Counted from the first letter of the stretch, positions 8,041 through 15,962 are shown. The stretch: DNA of 34,846 nucleotides from Acidobacteriota bacterium (GCA_025350695.1 JANXXI010000288.1:1-34846); one strand, 5' to 3'. The notes: generated from the letters alone by a model not told the origin. A program made the numbers and translations.

Positions 8041-8718
8041 ATGAAACTATCCACTCTTCTCTTACTGGTGACGATTCCAACCGCTATAGGCACGCCGATA
8101 GTAACGCAGGGCGGTACCTTGATTGCCGGCCAGGGATTGTTTACGAATGCCGTGGGCGCCACAACTATAGACTTTAATAGCGGCGTAACTCCCAATGCCG
8201 GGATGGCCATTTATTCACTGGTAAACGGAAGCATGGTGCAGGGAAACAAGAGTGGAGTTTACGCTTCACCGGTGAACGATACCACACGTTATTTGACGGT
8301 CGACCCAACTCGAAGTGCGTTCATTACCTTCAATCAACAGATGAGCTATTTTGGCTTCTTTGCCTCCAGTCTTGACTGTTACAATTCGATCAGTCTGATG
8401 TCGAACGATGTTACTATTCTTTCGCTGAACGGCGGGCAACTGGCGCAGTTAGGCGGGTTTTCAGCGGATGGGAATCAGGGAAGAGGATTGTATGTCAACA
8501 TCTATGCGTCAAAGCCTGGTGATTACTTTAATAAGGTAACTTTTTCGTCAACCGGGTATGCATTTGAAACAGACAATCATTCCTTTGAGGCGGCTACTCC
8601 CGAACCTGGAGCGATCCTAACGATTGGCTTCGCGCTTGCCGCGCTGGTCTATCTTCGTCAGAAAAAAGGTCTGGCAATCAGCTTCGTGACTGCCGAAAAA
8701 TCAAAACAGAACCCCTAG
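8041..8718 (+). CDS. PEP-CTERM sorting-domain protein
   Basis: This 225-residue exported protein starts with a signal peptide (MKLSTLLLLVTIPTAIG). Near the C-terminus it carries the PEP-CTERM sorting signal: TPEPGAILTIGFALAALVYLR followed by QKK, that is, a PEP motif, a membrane helix and basic residues. Such signals are recognised by an exosortase, which is not in this window. A tail of about 16 residues follows the basic cluster, which is longer than usual and may reflect loss of the original stop. The body (IDFNSGVTPNAG..., MSYFGFFASSLDCYNSI...) resembles the beta-rich bodies common in PEP-CTERM proteins. The specific function is unknown. Confidence 0.8.
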   Translation: MKLSTLLLLVTIPTAIGTPIVTQGGTLIAGQGLFTNAVGATTIDFNSGVTPNAGMAIYSLVNGSMVQGNKSGVYASPVNDTTRYLTVDPTRSAFITFNQQMSYFGFFASSLDCYNSISLMSNDVTILSLNGGQLAQLGGFSADGNQGRGLYVNIYASKPGDYFNKVTFSSTGYAFETDNHSFEAATPEPGAILTIGFALAALVYLRQKKGLAISFVTAEKSKQNP

Positions 8719-8792
8719 CAACTCGTAGTGAAAGCCTGACGAAGCGGCCAAAAATTGTCGTGCAATGTGGATTGCTGATAGACTATCGCTCT

Positions 8793-9206
8793 ATGCGATA
8801 TGTATCACTTTTGTTGATGGTTGTAGGCCTTTCCGCGGCAACTCCTGAGGATGAAATCAAAATGGCGGACCAGGCATGGGCGAAAGCCGTAAGAACCCGG
8901 GACGTAGCGACGCTCGAAAAGATGTACACGAACGATTTGGTTTACGGCCACTCCACAGGCAATGTCGATTCAAAGCAGAAGTACCTGGACAGGCTGAAAA
9001 CAGGCAAGCAGCGTTACGATACCATGGCGTTTGAATCCACCAAAGTGCTGCTCTACGGTGATTCCGCCATGACCCATTCCTTTGTGCGCTTCACCGGCGT
9101 CAACGATGCCGGGCCGTTCAATGATCATCTAATGTTGATGCACTATTGGGTGAAGCAAAGCGGAACTTGGCGGATTGCCGCGCATCAGACGGCCAAGATA
9201 AAGTAA
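8793..9206 (+). CDS. SnoaL/DUF4440-like (NTF2-fold) secreted protein
   Basis: A protein of about 137 residues with an N-terminal signal peptide (MRYVSLLLMVVGLSAATP) is followed by an NTF2-fold domain of the DUF4440 type: DEIKMADQAWAKAVRTRDVATLEKMYTNDLVYGHSTG at the front and SGTWRIAAHQTAKI at the end. The ATG at 8793 is preferred over a start 11 codons upstream because it gives a clean signal peptide. Proteins of this fold often bind small molecules or act as simple isomerases; no activity can be assigned here. Confidence 0.75.
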   Translation: MRYVSLLLMVVGLSAATPEDEIKMADQAWAKAVRTRDVATLEKMYTNDLVYGHSTGNVDSKQKYLDRLKTGKQRYDTMAFESTKVLLYGDSAMTHSFVRFTGVNDAGPFNDHLMLMHYWVKQSGTWRIAAHQTAKIK

Positions 9207-9265
9207 CAGCATTCAAACCTACGACCCATAGTAGTAGCTAGTCGAGATTGTTAGGCTGGAAGAAC

Positions 9266-9325
9266 ATGCAATACTTCGTCCCCCTAGCCTTTCTATCCCT
9301 ATTCGCGGTTACTCAGGTTTTCTGA
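9266..9325 (+). CDS. 19-residue hydrophobic peptide coupled to the ABC operon
   Basis: The ATG at 9266 opens a 20-codon ORF, MQYFVPLAFLSLFAVTQVF, whose TGA overlaps the ATG of the ABC ATPase (TGATG at 9323-9327). The ATPase has no obvious Shine-Dalgarno sequence of its own, so its translation may depend on ribosomes terminating here. The peptide is almost entirely hydrophobic and could insert in the membrane. A weak GGAAG lies upstream. It could be a translational leader or the remnant of a longer gene. Confidence 0.4.
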   Translation: MQYFVPLAFLSLFAVTQVF

Positions 9326-10020
9326 TGTTTCTAGAGGCGCGAAGCATCTGCAAAGCTTATGGGCCCAGGGTGGTGCTGGACGGCGTCAGCTTCACTATTC
9401 TTGAAGGCGGAATTACCGGGCTCATCGGGCCTAATGGCGCGGGCAAGACCACGTTGTTTGAGGCGCTGGCAGGCGTGCTCCCCGTCGATTCCGGACAGGC
9501 GTTATTTCGCGGCCAGCCCGTCCGCGCCCGTGACCGCAAGGCAGTGCTTTCCTACATGCCGGATGGCATTCAACCGTGGGCCGATCAACCTGTGGGTTGG
9601 TTGCTGCGTTTCTATTCCGGGCTCCATGGGGCTCCACCGCATCGCGCGGAGCAGTTAATCGAGGCGCTGCAGCTCGGCGACTTTCGCGCGGCTCGCGCCG
9701 GTTCACTGTCGAAGGGGGAATGGAAGCGATTCCTTTTGGCGATGAGCCTGCTGACTCCGCAGCCGCTGCTCTTGCTCGATGAGCCATTCGATGGACTTGA
9801 CTTTCGCCAGACACAAGAAGTGATGGGGCTACTGAAAACTGTGCGGGATCGCACGTTATTGTTGAGCATCCATCAATTGAATGACGCCACTCGGGTCTGC
9901 TCTAATTTGATTCTGCTGAGCCGCGGTCGGATCGTAGGCGCCGGAACACTTGAGGATTTACGCGGAAAAGCGAACTTGGAAAGCGGTGGACTTGAGGAGA
10001 TCTTTCTTGCTCTCACTTAG
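9325..10020 (+). CDS. ABC transporter ATP-binding protein
   Basis: This 231-residue ATPase has Walker A GPNGAGKTT near residue 37, an LSKGEWKRF signature (LSxGE in place of LSGGQ), Walker B with LLLLDEPFDGLD, and a switch histidine in SIHQLND. It drives the membrane protein encoded directly downstream. The start codon overlaps the stop of a 19-residue ORF, and the 3' end overlaps the permease by 14 bases, so the genes are tightly coupled. The companion permease suggests an export or GldA-like role. The substrate is unknown. Confidence 0.93.
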   Translation: MFLEARSICKAYGPRVVLDGVSFTILEGGITGLIGPNGAGKTTLFEALAGVLPVDSGQALFRGQPVRARDRKAVLSYMPDGIQPWADQPVGWLLRFYSGLHGAPPHRAEQLIEALQLGDFRAARAGSLSKGEWKRFLLAMSLLTPQPLLLLDEPFDGLDFRQTQEVMGLLKTVRDRTLLLSIHQLNDATRVCSNLILLSRGRIVGAGTLEDLRGKANLESGGLEEIFLALT

Positions 10021-11320
10021 GATCCGTTGGTTGCTGGAACACGAATTCCGTCAGCTGCTGGCCGCGCGGCCGTTTTGGCTGTTGCTTTTATTGATCGGCC
10101 CACTGGTGGGGCAAGCGTTCATCACCGCTGTGGAGGCATACGCCGAAGCGAGCGGAATTGGTGGAGGCCCGTCGGCGTTGGCTCAAGGCCTTTCGCCGCT
10201 GGATGGGATCTTTGTTCCCTCCTTCGGAGCCTACGACTTGGCCGCCACACTGCTGTTTCCCTTTGTCGCGATTCGACTGATATCCAGTGAAAAGGAGTCA
10301 GGTTCCTGGAAATTATTGTTACAGGCGCCGGTCGATCTATCGATCGTACTCCTATCCAAATGCTTGGTGCTGATGACCGGGTGGTTGATCATTTGGATTC
10401 CGGGGTTAGTTGCCATAGGATTTTGGGCAAGTTACGGCGGCTCCATTTATTGGCCTGAGATACTCAACTTACTGGCCGGTCATCTTCTACGCGCCATCTT
10501 GAGCACGGCCGTGGCAATCGCCGCCGGGGCCATTACGAAGAACGCGGCCAGCGCAGCCATTTTGACTTTGACTTTCACCGTTGGTGCGTGGGTGCTTGAG
10601 TTTGTGGCCGCCGGGCGCGGAGGGTGGCTTGAATGGCTGGCATCCAATACGCCTACCTCGGCGCTTCGTTTCTTTGAACAAGGACTATGCCAAGTGAGCA
10701 CCATCACGGTTTGTCTTTCATTGGCTGCGTTCGGCTTTGTGTTGGCCCGGCTGTGGATGCTTCCGTTACGGCGCCCCTGGTTTCATACTTCCATTGGGGC
10801 GATTGCCTTGGCCCTTGGAATGATAGCGAGCACAAGAATCCGGCCCATTTGGGACTTAAGCGAGAACCGGCGCAATTCGCTTCCTTTGGCGGATGCAGAG
10901 GCACTCAGCCGCATCGGGGCGCCGTTGCACATGAAAGTGAATTTGGCTCCGGAAGATCCGCGAAGAACCGATTTAGATCGAAATGTCATCGCCAAATTGC
11001 GGCGCACTTTGCTGCGGCTGACTGTCGAGTACATCGCCCATAGTCAGGCTGGATTGTTTGAAGCTGCAGGTAGCCACTATGGTGAAATTTGGTATGAGGT
11101 GGATGCGCGGAAACAGATGAGCCGATCCACAACGGAGCCGATTGTGCTGGGTGTAATCTACCAGCTGGCGCAAGTAATTCCGCCCGCATCGCGTGACGAA
11201 AAAGACTATCCAGGGCATCCGTTGGCGGCCCGCCCAAATGGCGCGGCGTGGTTCTATTATTTAGCGTGGCCCTGCCTGGTGGGCCTCGCGTTTTGGCTTG
11301 TATCTAAAGGGAGGAAGTAG
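10007..11320 (+). CDS. ABC-2 type permease fused to a GldG-like domain
   Basis: The N-terminal part has about six membrane helices and the ABC-2 permease pattern (LISSEKESGSWKLLLQAPVD is the typical loop). After helix LWMLPLRRPWFHTSIGAIALA comes a periplasmic segment, DLSENRRNSLPLADAEALSRI...APLHMKVNLAPEDPRR, which resembles the start of GldG/ABC-type uncharacterised domains. A last membrane helix lies at the C-terminus. The TTG at 10007 is chosen: GAGGAG lies seven bases before it, and it overlaps the ATPase gene by 14 bases. This gives about 437 residues. The fusion thus joins GldF-like and shortened GldG-like parts in one chain. The substrate is unknown. Confidence 0.78.
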   Translation: MLSLRIRWLLEHEFRQLLAARPFWLLLLLIGPLVGQAFITAVEAYAEASGIGGGPSALAQGLSPLDGIFVPSFGAYDLAATLLFPFVAIRLISSEKESGSWKLLLQAPVDLSIVLLSKCLVLMTGWLIIWIPGLVAIGFWASYGGSIYWPEILNLLAGHLLRAILSTAVAIAAGAITKNAASAAILTLTFTVGAWVLEFVAAGRGGWLEWLASNTPTSALRFFEQGLCQVSTITVCLSLAAFGFVLARLWMLPLRRPWFHTSIGAIALALGMIASTRIRPIWDLSENRRNSLPLADAEALSRIGAPLHMKVNLAPEDPRRTDLDRNVIAKLRRTLLRLTVEYIAHSQAGLFEAAGSHYGEIWYEVDARKQMSRSTTEPIVLGVIYQLAQVIPPASRDEKDYPGHPLAARPNGAAWFYYLAWPCLVGLAFWLVSKGRK

Positions 11321-11322
11321 CT

Positions 11323-12018
11323 ATGTTCAAACGCAACTTACTAATATTCGCGGCGGCGGCCTCTATGGCGATGGCGCAGCGCATCGACGTTTCAAAAGAA
11401 AAGGCAGGAGCCGAGCCCGCTCATTTTGTTCCTGTTGTTGGCAACTGGGCCGTGGCCGCCGATGAAGGCAAGAACATCCTTATGGTGGATGGCCGCCAAT
11501 GGAAGCGTGGCCAGCCGGCTGGAGGTTTGGCCGATAAGGCCCGGCTGATTTACGGATCACGGCATGAGGAGTTCATCGACAATGTGAAGGCCTTCGCCTA
11601 CTTCCCTTATGCCGTGGCGCAGGGTGTGGACAGTTTTCAGGACGGTGAGATCAGCATGCGCTTTAAGTTGATGGATGGCGCCCTTGATCAATGCGCCGGT
11701 ATTCTGTTCAATTTGAAAAACAACGGCGATTACCTTACGGTTCGATTTAACGCGAAGGAAGACAATTTGGTTTTGTGGACTTTCAAGCAGGGCAAGCGGT
11801 CATTCGTCAAGAAAGGTGCGGAGGATATGCCTCTGAAGATGAAGCAATGGTACGCGATGAAGATTGTAGTGCAGGGCACTAAGCTGGAAGGGTATTTGAA
11901 CGGCAAGAAGCTGCTTGATTATACTTTGGCCGAGCCCGTTTCGGGAAAGGTTGGGTACTGGTCGAAGACCGACAGTGTTACGTATTTTGATGACTTCACT
12001 GTGAAGGCGGCCAAGTAA
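11323..12018 (+). CDS. Secreted LamG/DUF1080-like protein
   Basis: This 231-residue protein starts two bases after the permease stop and has a strong GGAGG before its ATG. The signal peptide is MFKRNLLIFAAAASMAMAQ. The body looks like a concanavalin-type jelly roll as in DUF1080 (3-keto-disaccharide hydrolase-like) proteins: FQDGEISMRFKLMDGALDQCAGILFNL, GDYLTVRFNAKEDNLVLW, WYAMKIVVQGTKLEGYLNGK and GKVGYWSKTDSVTYFDDFTV. Domains of this fold bind or act on carbohydrates. Co-transcription with the ABC genes suggests it works with the transporter outside the cytoplasmic membrane. Confidence 0.75.
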   Translation: MFKRNLLIFAAAASMAMAQRIDVSKEKAGAEPAHFVPVVGNWAVAADEGKNILMVDGRQWKRGQPAGGLADKARLIYGSRHEEFIDNVKAFAYFPYAVAQGVDSFQDGEISMRFKLMDGALDQCAGILFNLKNNGDYLTVRFNAKEDNLVLWTFKQGKRSFVKKGAEDMPLKMKQWYAMKIVVQGTKLEGYLNGKKLLDYTLAEPVSGKVGYWSKTDSVTYFDDFTVKAAK

Positions 12019-12052
12019 CACCGCACTGTTGTATGATAACGATGCTCCTATG

Positions 12053-13162
12053 ATGAACACCATGATAACCCGTCGCGCGTTGATGGCCTCGCTTGCCACT
12101 GCGCCACTTTTCAGCCAAAACAGTAAAGGCAAGGATCAGCACTTGCTCTATGTCGCCAGCCCCGGCATCCGTAACTATTTGGAGTTCGGTGGAATGGGGG
12201 TCCTCGTATTCGACATCGACGCCGGATATAAATTCGTGCGCCGTATCCCAACCTGGAAAGATCCGGTTGGGGCGGAGAAGGCGGAGAACATCAAGGGCAT
12301 CGCCGCCAGCGCCAAGACCGGGCGAGTGTTTGTCTCCACGATCAATCGCATGATGGCGCTTGATGCCATATCGGGTAAAGTGTATTGGGACAAAACCTAT
12401 GAGGGCGGATGCGATAGGATGTCGGTGTCGCCTGACGGAAAGACCTTGTACGTACCGCAATTCGAGGGGCCTTTCTGGACGGTGGTGAACGCGGCCAACG
12501 GTAGCGTGATAACGCGAATTGAGGCTAAATCGGCATCGCATAATACGCTTTATTCAAACGACGGCAAGTGGGTTTACATGGCTGGCTTGAAGTCGCCGGT
12601 ACTGTCGATCTCGGACGCATCGAAGCACAAGATCGTCAAGACGGTTGGACCATTTGCCAACGTGATAAGGCCGTTCACGGTTAACGGATCGAACACGCTG
12701 TGCTTCGTCAACATCAATGGGTTGCTAGGCTTTGAGATCGGGGATATACAGACTGGCAAAAAGCTGCATAGGGTTGAAGTGAAGGGGTTCGAGCAAGGCG
12801 CAGTGAAACGCCACGGCTGCCCGAGCCACGGAATCGCGCTGACCCATGACGAAAAGGAAATTTGGGTGGTGGACGGACACAACGAGCACGTCCACATTTT
12901 CGATGCGACGGTGATGCCACCTAAGCAGATGCAGAGCATCAAGCTGCGCGAAGCGCCGGGCTGGGTGAGCTGGAGTATTGACGGCAAGCTGGCTTATCTA
13001 TCAACGGGCGAGATCATCGACGTGGCGACGAAGAAGATCATCGCAACGCTCTCTGATGAGCAAGGCCGGCAGGTGCATAGCGAGAAGGTTTTGGACTTGA
13101 TGATCTCGAAAGGGAAAGTGACTGTCGCCGGGAATCAGTTCGGCGTGGGCCAAAAGAGTTAG
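12053..13162 (+). CDS. Exported YncE-like beta-propeller protein
   Basis: The protein has repeated blades of the YVTN/YncE type: TGRVFVSTINRMMALDAISG, DRMSVSPDGKTLYVPQFEG, HNTLYSNDGKWVYMAGL, HGIALTHDEKEIWVVDGHNEHVHIFD, and WVSWSIDGKLAYLSTGEIIDV. The N-terminus has a twin-arginine-like export signal (TRRALMASLATAPLFS). Several in-frame starts exist (TTG 12029, ATG 12050, 12053 and 12062); 12053 is a compromise. Its stop overlaps the GTG start of the cytochrome gene (TAGTG). Propellers of this class often accompany redox proteins. The ligand is unknown. Confidence 0.8.
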   Translation: MNTMITRRALMASLATAPLFSQNSKGKDQHLLYVASPGIRNYLEFGGMGVLVFDIDAGYKFVRRIPTWKDPVGAEKAENIKGIAASAKTGRVFVSTINRMMALDAISGKVYWDKTYEGGCDRMSVSPDGKTLYVPQFEGPFWTVVNAANGSVITRIEAKSASHNTLYSNDGKWVYMAGLKSPVLSISDASKHKIVKTVGPFANVIRPFTVNGSNTLCFVNINGLLGFEIGDIQTGKKLHRVEVKGFEQGAVKRHGCPSHGIALTHDEKEIWVVDGHNEHVHIFDATVMPPKQMQSIKLREAPGWVSWSIDGKLAYLSTGEIIDVATKKIIATLSDEQGRQVHSEKVLDLMISKGKVTVAGNQFGVGQKS

Positions 13163-13512
13163 TGGGCGCAGCTTACTTACTGTTACTCGCATTCTGGGGC
13201 GCGCCCGATCCGGGGCGCTTCTTCGATCAACGCATTGCTCCAATTTTGACTAAGCGATGTTTGGGTTGCCACAACCATGACTTGAACGACGGCGGGATTG
13301 CGTTCGACAATCGCGACAGTCTGCTGAAGGGTGGCCGGCATGGCGCGGTAATTATGCCGGGAAAGCCTGAGCAGAGTTTTTTGCTTGAGGCAGTGCGGCA
13401 CAAGGGTGATGTGCGCATGCCGCCAGGGTCCCCGCTTCCGGCGAAGGAGATCAAGCTGTTGCGGGAATGGATCGCCGCCGGTGCGCAGTGGGGGAGTAAG
13501 TTGCGGCGGTAA
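13162..13512 (+). CDS. Small exported c-type cytochrome (PSC1-like)
   Basis: A 116-residue protein with a short signal peptide carries one heme c site, CLGCH at residues 33-37. The likely axial methionine is in RMPPGSPLP, followed by EIKLLREWIAAGAQW. This is the layout of the planctomycete-type cytochrome c domain, here free rather than attached to a large PSD1 protein. The GTG start overlaps the stop of the propeller gene, so the pair is translationally coupled. It probably passes electrons in the periplasm for a reaction linked to the propeller protein; the partner is not visible in the window. Confidence 0.8.
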   Translation: MGAAYLLLLAFWGAPDPGRFFDQRIAPILTKRCLGCHNHDLNDGGIAFDNRDSLLKGGRHGAVIMPGKPEQSFLLEAVRHKGDVRMPPGSPLPAKEIKLLREWIAAGAQWGSKLRR

Positions 13513-13525
13513 ATTGCCCTTCGCC

Positions 13526-13726
13526 TTAACTGACATTGCGGGCTAGTTTTCGACTGCGGTTGGTGTTGGCGCGATGCCAACCGTGTTCCAATTCCATCGC
13601 TGTAATTCACGACAGCAAAAGTTGTGTTTCTTCGATTTTACCTTCAGCGACTCCGATAAGAGACTAACCGGCTTCTTAGCTCGTTCTGCCGCAATTTAGG
13701 ACGCTCGAGTCGAGAACTAATCCCAT
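13526..13726 (-). pseudogene. PIN-domain toxin, multiply frameshifted
   Basis: The start reads MGLVLDSSVL, a standard PIN N-terminus with the first catalytic Asp. An extra A in CTAAATT then shifts the frame; the next frame continues IAAERAKKPVS, a further frame gives GVAEGKIEETQLLLS, and after another shift ITAMELEHGWHRANT leads to a stop at 13526-13528. These pieces in order match a VapC-like toxin (DSSVLIAAER, then SVITAMELEHG). The C-terminal third with the remaining acidic residues is missing. It cannot make a working nuclease as it stands. Confidence 0.75.
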
Positions 13727-13995
13727 GCCCGGCGGCTCAAACAAATCGCAGCGTTCATTAATGCCCGCCTGCACATCTTGGACAAAGTCCTCGTTTGGCG
13801 AGGGAGCGAAGCCAAGCTTTTCCTCATACTCCTTAGACATTGCGATGCATTCGCTCAAATTGCGCCTGGCCCCGCATCCTGCGAAAGCCTGAGTACGGCA
13901 ATAGGACGATTGTCTTGCTCAATCACAACCTCAACACCCTGCTGCATTCGCGCCAACACACCAAGCAGGTCCCGAGCCAGCTCTGCTTCGCTCAT
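13727..13995 (-). pseudogene. Phd/YefM-like antitoxin, frameshifted and fused to the toxin
   Basis: The ATG at 13995 opens a 46-codon frame ([20 protein letters not shown] then EVVIEQDNRPIAVLRLS) typical of Phd/YefM-type antitoxins. It stops at 13855-13857, but the next frame carries on with LSECIAMSKEYEEKLGFAPS and AGINERCDLFEPPG. The antitoxin stop codon has been lost, so that frame runs straight into the toxin start MGLVLDSSVL. The antitoxin start lies six bases from the edge of a stray pntB fragment. Confidence 0.75.
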
Positions 13996-14000
13996 ATGGA

Positions 14001-14238
14001 CGCTTGATAATCATCACCGTCCGAGCGCGATCCACTTCAAGAATCGGCATGCCGGCAATCGGGCTGGTCGGATCGTTCTTCGCCGCGGGGTTCACCACGT
14101 CGTTTGCGCCGATCACCAGCGTCACGTCACACATGGCGAACTCGGAGATGATCTCTTCCATTTCCACCATTTTGTCGTAAGGGATGTCGGCTTCGGCCAG
14201 CAGCACGTTCATGTGCCCTGGCATGCGGCCCGCCACCG
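14001..14238 (-). pseudogene. Stray fragment of pntB
   Basis: This stretch encodes [20 protein letters not shown] through to [12 protein letters not shown], an internal part of transhydrogenase subunit beta. It matches 14415-14652 of the intact pntB next door at a constant offset of 414 bases, with roughly nine of ten bases identical. Most differences are silent. It has neither the start nor the end of the gene. Confidence 0.85.
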
Positions 14239-14287
14239 CCAAGCTATAGCCGCGTCGAGTTGGCAATTCGCAATCCCAATTAAACTT

Positions 14288-15661
14288 CTACGCCGTCACG
14301 CCAAGTTCCTTCACAATACTCGCCGTAAACGACTTCGCATCGCCAAACAACATCAGCGTCTTATCCATGTAATACAACTCATTGTCGATACCCGCGAAAC
14401 CAGCCGCCATGCCGCGCTTGATAATCATCACGGTCCGGGCGCGATCCACTTCAAGGATCGGCATGCCCGCAATCGGACTGGTAGGATCGTTCTTCGCCGC
14501 GGGGTTCACCACGTCATTCGCGCCGATCACCAGCGCCACGTCACACATGGCAAACTCGGAGTTGATTTCATCCATCTCCACCATCTTGTCGTAGGGGATG
14601 TCGGCTTCCGCCAGCAGCACATTCATGTGGCCTGGCATGCGGCCTGCCACCGGATGAATGGCAAAGCGCACATCGATCCCGCGGCGGGTCAGAATGTCGT
14701 ACAGTTCGCGGAGCTTGTGCTGCGCCTGCGCGACCGCCAAACCATAGCCTGGAACCACTATCACCGAGCGGGCCGTATCGAGGATAGAGGCCACTTCTTC
14801 GGGCGATGCCGAGCGCACCGGGCGTTGCTCGGCCTTGCCGACCCCACTCGAAACTATTGCTCCGAATCCGCCGAACAGCACGTTGGTGAACGAGCGGTTC
14901 ATAGCGCGGCACATGATGATGGCCAGGATGAAGCCAGACGACCCGTCGAGCGCGCCGGCGACGATTAAGAGTTTGTTGTTTAACGCAAAACCCATGGCGC
15001 TGGCCGATAGTCCGGCGTAAGAATTCAGAAGAGCAATCACAGTGGGCATGTCGGCCCCGCCGATGGGGATAATCAACAGTGCGCCAAACACCATCGCCGT
15101 TACGGCGAACGCCGGAAACGCCCACGGAAAACCAGGTGAAAAATAGAACGTGGAACCTAGGCCGATGGCTGTCGAGAACACCAGCAGGTTGACGAAGTTC
15201 TGTCCTTTATATACAAGCGGCCGGCCAGGCATCAGTTCCTGGAGCTTGGCGAATGCGATAAGGCTGGCAGTGAAGGTTAAGTAGCCCAGCAGCATTTCGA
15301 TGGTCAATGCCACCAATACAAAACCGTGCGGGGGGTGCTCAAAGAATTCCGCTGTGCCGATCAACGCCGCGGCCAATGCTCCGAAAGCCTGGGCTATCGC
15401 AGTGCGCTGTGGAACGGCTGTCATCGGCATCATCAAAGCAAGCGGCGCACCGATTGCCGCGCCGATCACCATAGCCAAAATAATCCAGTGATACTCAATC
15501 ACTTCATAACGCAACATGGTGCCGACGACCGCCAGCACCATGCCAATTTCGCCGGCAAACACACCGCGACGCGCCGTGGTAGGTGAATTCATCCACTTCA
15601 GCGCCATGATGTACAACCCGGCGGCGCACAGATAAAAGATAGGGTAAAGAACGTCGTTCAT
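14288..15661 (-). CDS. pntB: NAD(P) transhydrogenase subunit beta
   Basis: This is the beta subunit of the proton-translocating transhydrogenase, which makes NADPH from NADH using the proton gradient. It has 457 residues. The first half has about nine membrane helices; the second is the NADP(H)-binding domain III with VIVVPGYGLAVAQAQHKLREL, the [14 protein letters not shown] segment, [12 protein letters not shown] and the C-terminal DKTLMLFGDAK. The gene starts directly after the stop of pntAb (TAGATG), so translation is coupled. Length and motifs indicate a complete, working subunit. Confidence 0.96.
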   Translation of the reverse strand: MNDVLYPIFYLCAAGLYIMALKWMNSPTTARRGVFAGEIGMVLAVVGTMLRYEVIEYHWIILAMVIGAAIGAPLALMMPMTAVPQRTAIAQAFGALAAALIGTAEFFEHPPHGFVLVALTIEMLLGYLTFTASLIAFAKLQELMPGRPLVYKGQNFVNLLVFSTAIGLGSTFYFSPGFPWAFPAFAVTAMVFGALLIIPIGGADMPTVIALLNSYAGLSASAMGFALNNKLLIVAGALDGSSGFILAIIMCRAMNRSFTNVLFGGFGAIVSSGVGKAEQRPVRSASPEEVASILDTARSVIVVPGYGLAVAQAQHKLRELYDILTRRGIDVRFAIHPVAGRMPGHMNVLLAEADIPYDKMVEMDEINSEFAMCDVALVIGANDVVNPAAKNDPTSPIAGMPILEVDRARTVMIIKRGMAAGFAGIDNELYYMDKTLMLFGDAKSFTASIVKELGVTA

Positions 15662-15955
15662 CTATTTGGGCGCATCCTTGCGCTTGAACATTTTCAAGGT
15701 GCGATCGGTGATCATATAACCGCCGACTGCGTTGATGGTGGAAGCCATGACGGCGATAAAACCTAGCGTCTTAGTAAAGGTCGATGCATCCTTGTTTCCG
15801 GTGACCAGTATGGCGCCTACCACTGCAATGGAAGAAATCGCGTTGGTTAGCGACATCAATGGGGTATGCAACAGCGGAGAAACCCGGCGGATTAATTCAA
15901 AGCCCAAAAAGGCCGAGAGCAAGAAGATCCATAGTCCAACTTCGTATTCCTGCAT
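15662..15955 (-). CDS. pntAb: NAD(P) transhydrogenase subunit alpha, membrane part
   Basis: This 97-residue membrane protein has three hydrophobic helices and the family pattern FELIRRVSPLLHTPLMSLTNAISS. In this operon the alpha subunit is split, as in Rhodospirillum and many other bacteria. The ATG at 15955 is chosen because the conserved protein starts MQEYEVGLWIFLLSAFLGFE; the frame is open 20 codons upstream, but that part overlaps pntAa. A GGGAGG within the end of pntAa lies 11 bases before the ATG. Confidence 0.93.
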   Translation of the reverse strand: MQEYEVGLWIFLLSAFLGFELIRRVSPLLHTPLMSLTNAISSIAVVGAILVTGNKDASTFTKTLGFIAVMASTINAVGGYMITDRTLKMFKRKDAPK

Positions 15956-15962
15956 GATTCGA

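Noticed and set aside
8041-8718. Possibility that an exosortase system is encoded here because of the PEP-CTERM protein
   Set aside because: No exosortase, EpsI-like or associated gene is present in the window.
12574-12987. A 137-codon minus-strand ORF inside the beta-propeller gene
   Set aside because: It is antisense to a gene with clear propeller blades; its composition is that expected from the opposite strand.
13778-14968. A 396-codon plus-strand ORF rich in His and Arg
   Set aside because: It lies antisense to the pntB fragment and pntB and repeats itself only because the pntB piece is repeated. It has no family resemblance.
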